Below, in pieces: positions 41,857 to 43,185 of a stretch of DNA of 43,185 nucleotides. Made by a program: the position numbers and the translations under genes. Under the pieces are notes generated by a model. The model made no database searches, was not told where the DNA came from, and worked only from the letters and a program-made list of their open reading frames with translations. Source of the DNA: Australimonas brisbanensis (GTDB taxonomy: Bacteria; Chloroflexota; Dehalococcoidia; Lucifugimonadales; Australimonadaceae); contig JAYQTA010000013.1 of assembly GCA_038147155.1 (NCBI GenBank), forward strand, positions 1-43,185. Direction: 5' to 3'. Within the stretch, counting starts at the first letter, position 1; every line of letters begins with the position of its first letter.

Positions 41857-43125
41857 ATGCTCTCCGTCTCTGACAACGAAGTGGTCACGCGCGTCGGGCG
41901 CGGTACGCCCATGGGCGAGGTGATGCGCCGGTACTGGATCCCCGTCCTGCTGGACTGGGAGCTGCCGGAGCCGGACTGCGACCCGGTGCAGGTGCGCGTG
42001 CTGGGCGAGAACCTGGTGGCCTTCCGCGACACCAAGGGCCGCATCGGCCTGCTGGAGGACGCCTGCCCCCACCGGCGCGTGCAGCTCTTCTACGGGCGCA
42101 ACGAGCAGGAGGGCCTGCGCTGCGTCTACCACGGCTGGAAGTTCGACGTAACGGGCCAGTGCACCGACATGCCCAACGAGCCGGAGACCTCCCGCTTCGA
42201 GCAGAAGGTGCGCGTGCGCTCCTACCCCACGGTGGAGCAGGGTAACGTCATCTGGGCGTACATGGGCCCCAAGGACCAGCAGCCCCCGGCGCCCAACTTC
42301 GAGTGGACGCTGGTGCCCGACGCCCAGCGCGGCGTGACCAAGCTGATCCAGGAGTGCAACTGGCTCCAGGCGCTGGAGGGGGGCATCGACACCTCCCACT
42401 CCTCCTTCCTGCACAACAACAACCTGTCCGACGCCACCCTGCTGCGCTCACGCTCCACGGCCCCGGTGCTGGAGGTGGAGAACACCCCCTGGGGCTTCAC
42501 CTACTCCTCCACCCGCCCGCTGAACAAGCAGGAGGGCAACTACGTCCGCACCTACCACTACGTGATGCCCTTCCACCAGGTGCGCGCGGGCCAGGTGGGC
42601 CGCTCTGGCGAGCCCATCCCCTACCCGCGCGTCAACGGCCACTGCTGGGTGCCCATCGACGACGAGAACACCATGGTGTGGAACTGGACCTACACCTGGG
42701 AGAACAAGCCGCTGTCCGAGCAGGACCGCACGCACCTGGGCACCGGGAACACCTTCGGCGTGGACATCGACCCGAAGACGTTCCGCTCCAAGTACAACCG
42801 GGGCAACTTCTACGGCATCGACCGCCAGGCGCAGCGCACGCAGACCTACACCGGCATCACGGGCGTGAACACGCAGGACCGGGCGCTGCAGGAGACGATG
42901 GGCATCGTCGCCGACCGCTCCTTGGAGCGCCTGGGCACCTCCGACCGCGCTATCATCGCCGCACGCAAGCTGCTGGTGGAGGCGGCCAAGACCGTCGCCG
43001 ACGGCGGCACCCCGCCTGGCGCGCGTGACGAGTACTACGGCCTGCGCGCCATCGACCGCATCCTCCCGGCCGAGACGCCGTGGCAGGAACTGAAGAAGGA
43101 CTTCTTCGTGACGGCCGCCCGCTAG
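41857..43125 (+). CDS. Rieske non-haem iron oxygenase, alpha subunit (copy 4)
   Basis: A 422-residue oxygenase closest in shape to canonical phthalate 4,5-dioxygenase among the four intact copies. Rieske ligands C70, H72, C89, H92; iron ligands D178, H181, H186 in DTSHSSFLHN. The first iron motif differs from the DPVH form of the other three, placing it in another subgroup. The ATG at 41857 has GGAGG 8 bases upstream. It lies 145 bases after the second TctC gene on the same strand. A periplasmic binding protein next to an oxygenase suggests uptake and ring hydroxylation of one aromatic carboxylate (inference). Confidence 0.92.
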   Translation: MLSVSDNEVVTRVGRGTPMGEVMRRYWIPVLLDWELPEPDCDPVQVRVLGENLVAFRDTKGRIGLLEDACPHRRVQLFYGRNEQEGLRCVYHGWKFDVTGQCTDMPNEPETSRFEQKVRVRSYPTVEQGNVIWAYMGPKDQQPPAPNFEWTLVPDAQRGVTKLIQECNWLQALEGGIDTSHSSFLHNNNLSDATLLRSRSTAPVLEVENTPWGFTYSSTRPLNKQEGNYVRTYHYVMPFHQVRAGQVGRSGEPIPYPRVNGHCWVPIDDENTMVWNWTYTWENKPLSEQDRTHLGTGNTFGVDIDPKTFRSKYNRGNFYGIDRQAQRTQTYTGITGVNTQDRALQETMGIVADRSLERLGTSDRAIIAARKLLVEAAKTVADGGTPPGARDEYYGLRAIDRILPAETPWQELKKDFFVTAAR

Positions 43126-43159
43126 GGCACCGCGCCGGAGCAGGACACGAAAGAGGGGC

Positions 43160-43181
43160 GGGGGGGGGGGGCCCCCCCCCC
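43160..43181. other. poly-G/poly-C end of sequence, probable artefact
   Basis: A run of 12 G followed by 10 C lies within 5 bases of the window end. It is like the tract at 22127-22253 and probably marks poor base calls at a contig edge. Confidence 0.65.
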
Positions 43182-43185
43182 GTGG

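Noticed and set aside
1..43185. tRNA, rRNA, CRISPR arrays, riboswitches or insertion sequences
   Set aside because: The gaps between genes were read on both strands; no cloverleaf, regularly spaced repeats, known aptamer core or transposase was seen.

Overview
The window is GC-rich (about two thirds G+C or more by eye) and densely coded. It looks like an uncultured Chloroflexota genome, most like the SAR202/Dehalococcoidia group. This is an inference from a stand-alone DUF5679-type zinc-ribbon protein, lipoproteins with Thr/Pro-rich linkers, and many paralogous Rieske oxygenases, cupins, luciferase-like monooxygenases and Gfo/Idh/MocA dehydrogenases. No rRNA, tRNA, CRISPR array, phage gene or transposase was seen. 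TAG is the commonest stop codon.

Layout. 0.1-4 kb: a class-III aminotransferase (+) converges on a gamma-glutamyltransferase / dihydroxyphthalate-decarboxylase-like pair (-). 4.05-4.54 kb: a non-coding tract rich in palindromes. 4.6-8.5 kb: two double-cupin genes and an EutA-like ATPase behind a good sigma70-type promoter. 8.6-17.6 kb: a long minus-strand run of enoyl-CoA hydratase, acyl-CoA dehydrogenase, luciferase-like monooxygenase, MFS permease, double cupin, and a tripartite tricarboxylate (TTT) transporter with TctA and TctB fused. 17.8-22.1 kb: a DinB-type gene, two tandem Rieske oxygenases and a third, heavily broken Rieske copy running into a C/G-only tract that is probably an artefact. 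22.3-25.7 kb: a Pht4-like dehydrogenase, another Rieske oxygenase and a nitroreductase. 25.7-31.4 kb: a minus-strand run of SDR, Zn-alcohol dehydrogenase and a CoxS-CoxM-CoxL type molybdenum hydroxylase. 31.5-33.7 kb: nitrilase, a second luciferase-like monooxygenase and a TfoX-domain gene with an internal stop. 34-37.9 kb: an operon of NIPSNAP protein, FAH-family hydrolase, gentisate-dioxygenase-like bicupin and a second Pht4-like dehydrogenase. 38-39.5 kb: a duplicated-domain secreted protein interrupted by two in-frame TAG codons, then the DUF5679 gene. 39.6-43.1 kb: an SDR, a second TctC lipoprotein with a terminal frameshift, and a fourth intact Rieske oxygenase. The window ends in a poly-G/poly-C tract.

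How the genes may work together. Taken together the parts resemble a phthalate-type aromatic catabolic route dispersed over about 40 kb: TTT uptake of a (di)carboxylate, Rieske dihydroxylation, Pht4-like dihydrodiol dehydrogenation, Pht5-like decarboxylation, gentisate-type ring cleavage, FAH-type hydrolysis, and CoA-linked degradation. The assignment rests on family resemblance and co-location. Substrates are unknown, and no Rieske reductase partner is present. The most unusual items are the cupin-cupin-EutA cluster without ethanolamine ammonia-lyase, the amber-interrupted repeat protein, and the mosaic similarity between tandem Rieske genes. Several disruptions (20.9-22.3 kb, 41.6 kb, the window end) may be sequencing or assembly faults.
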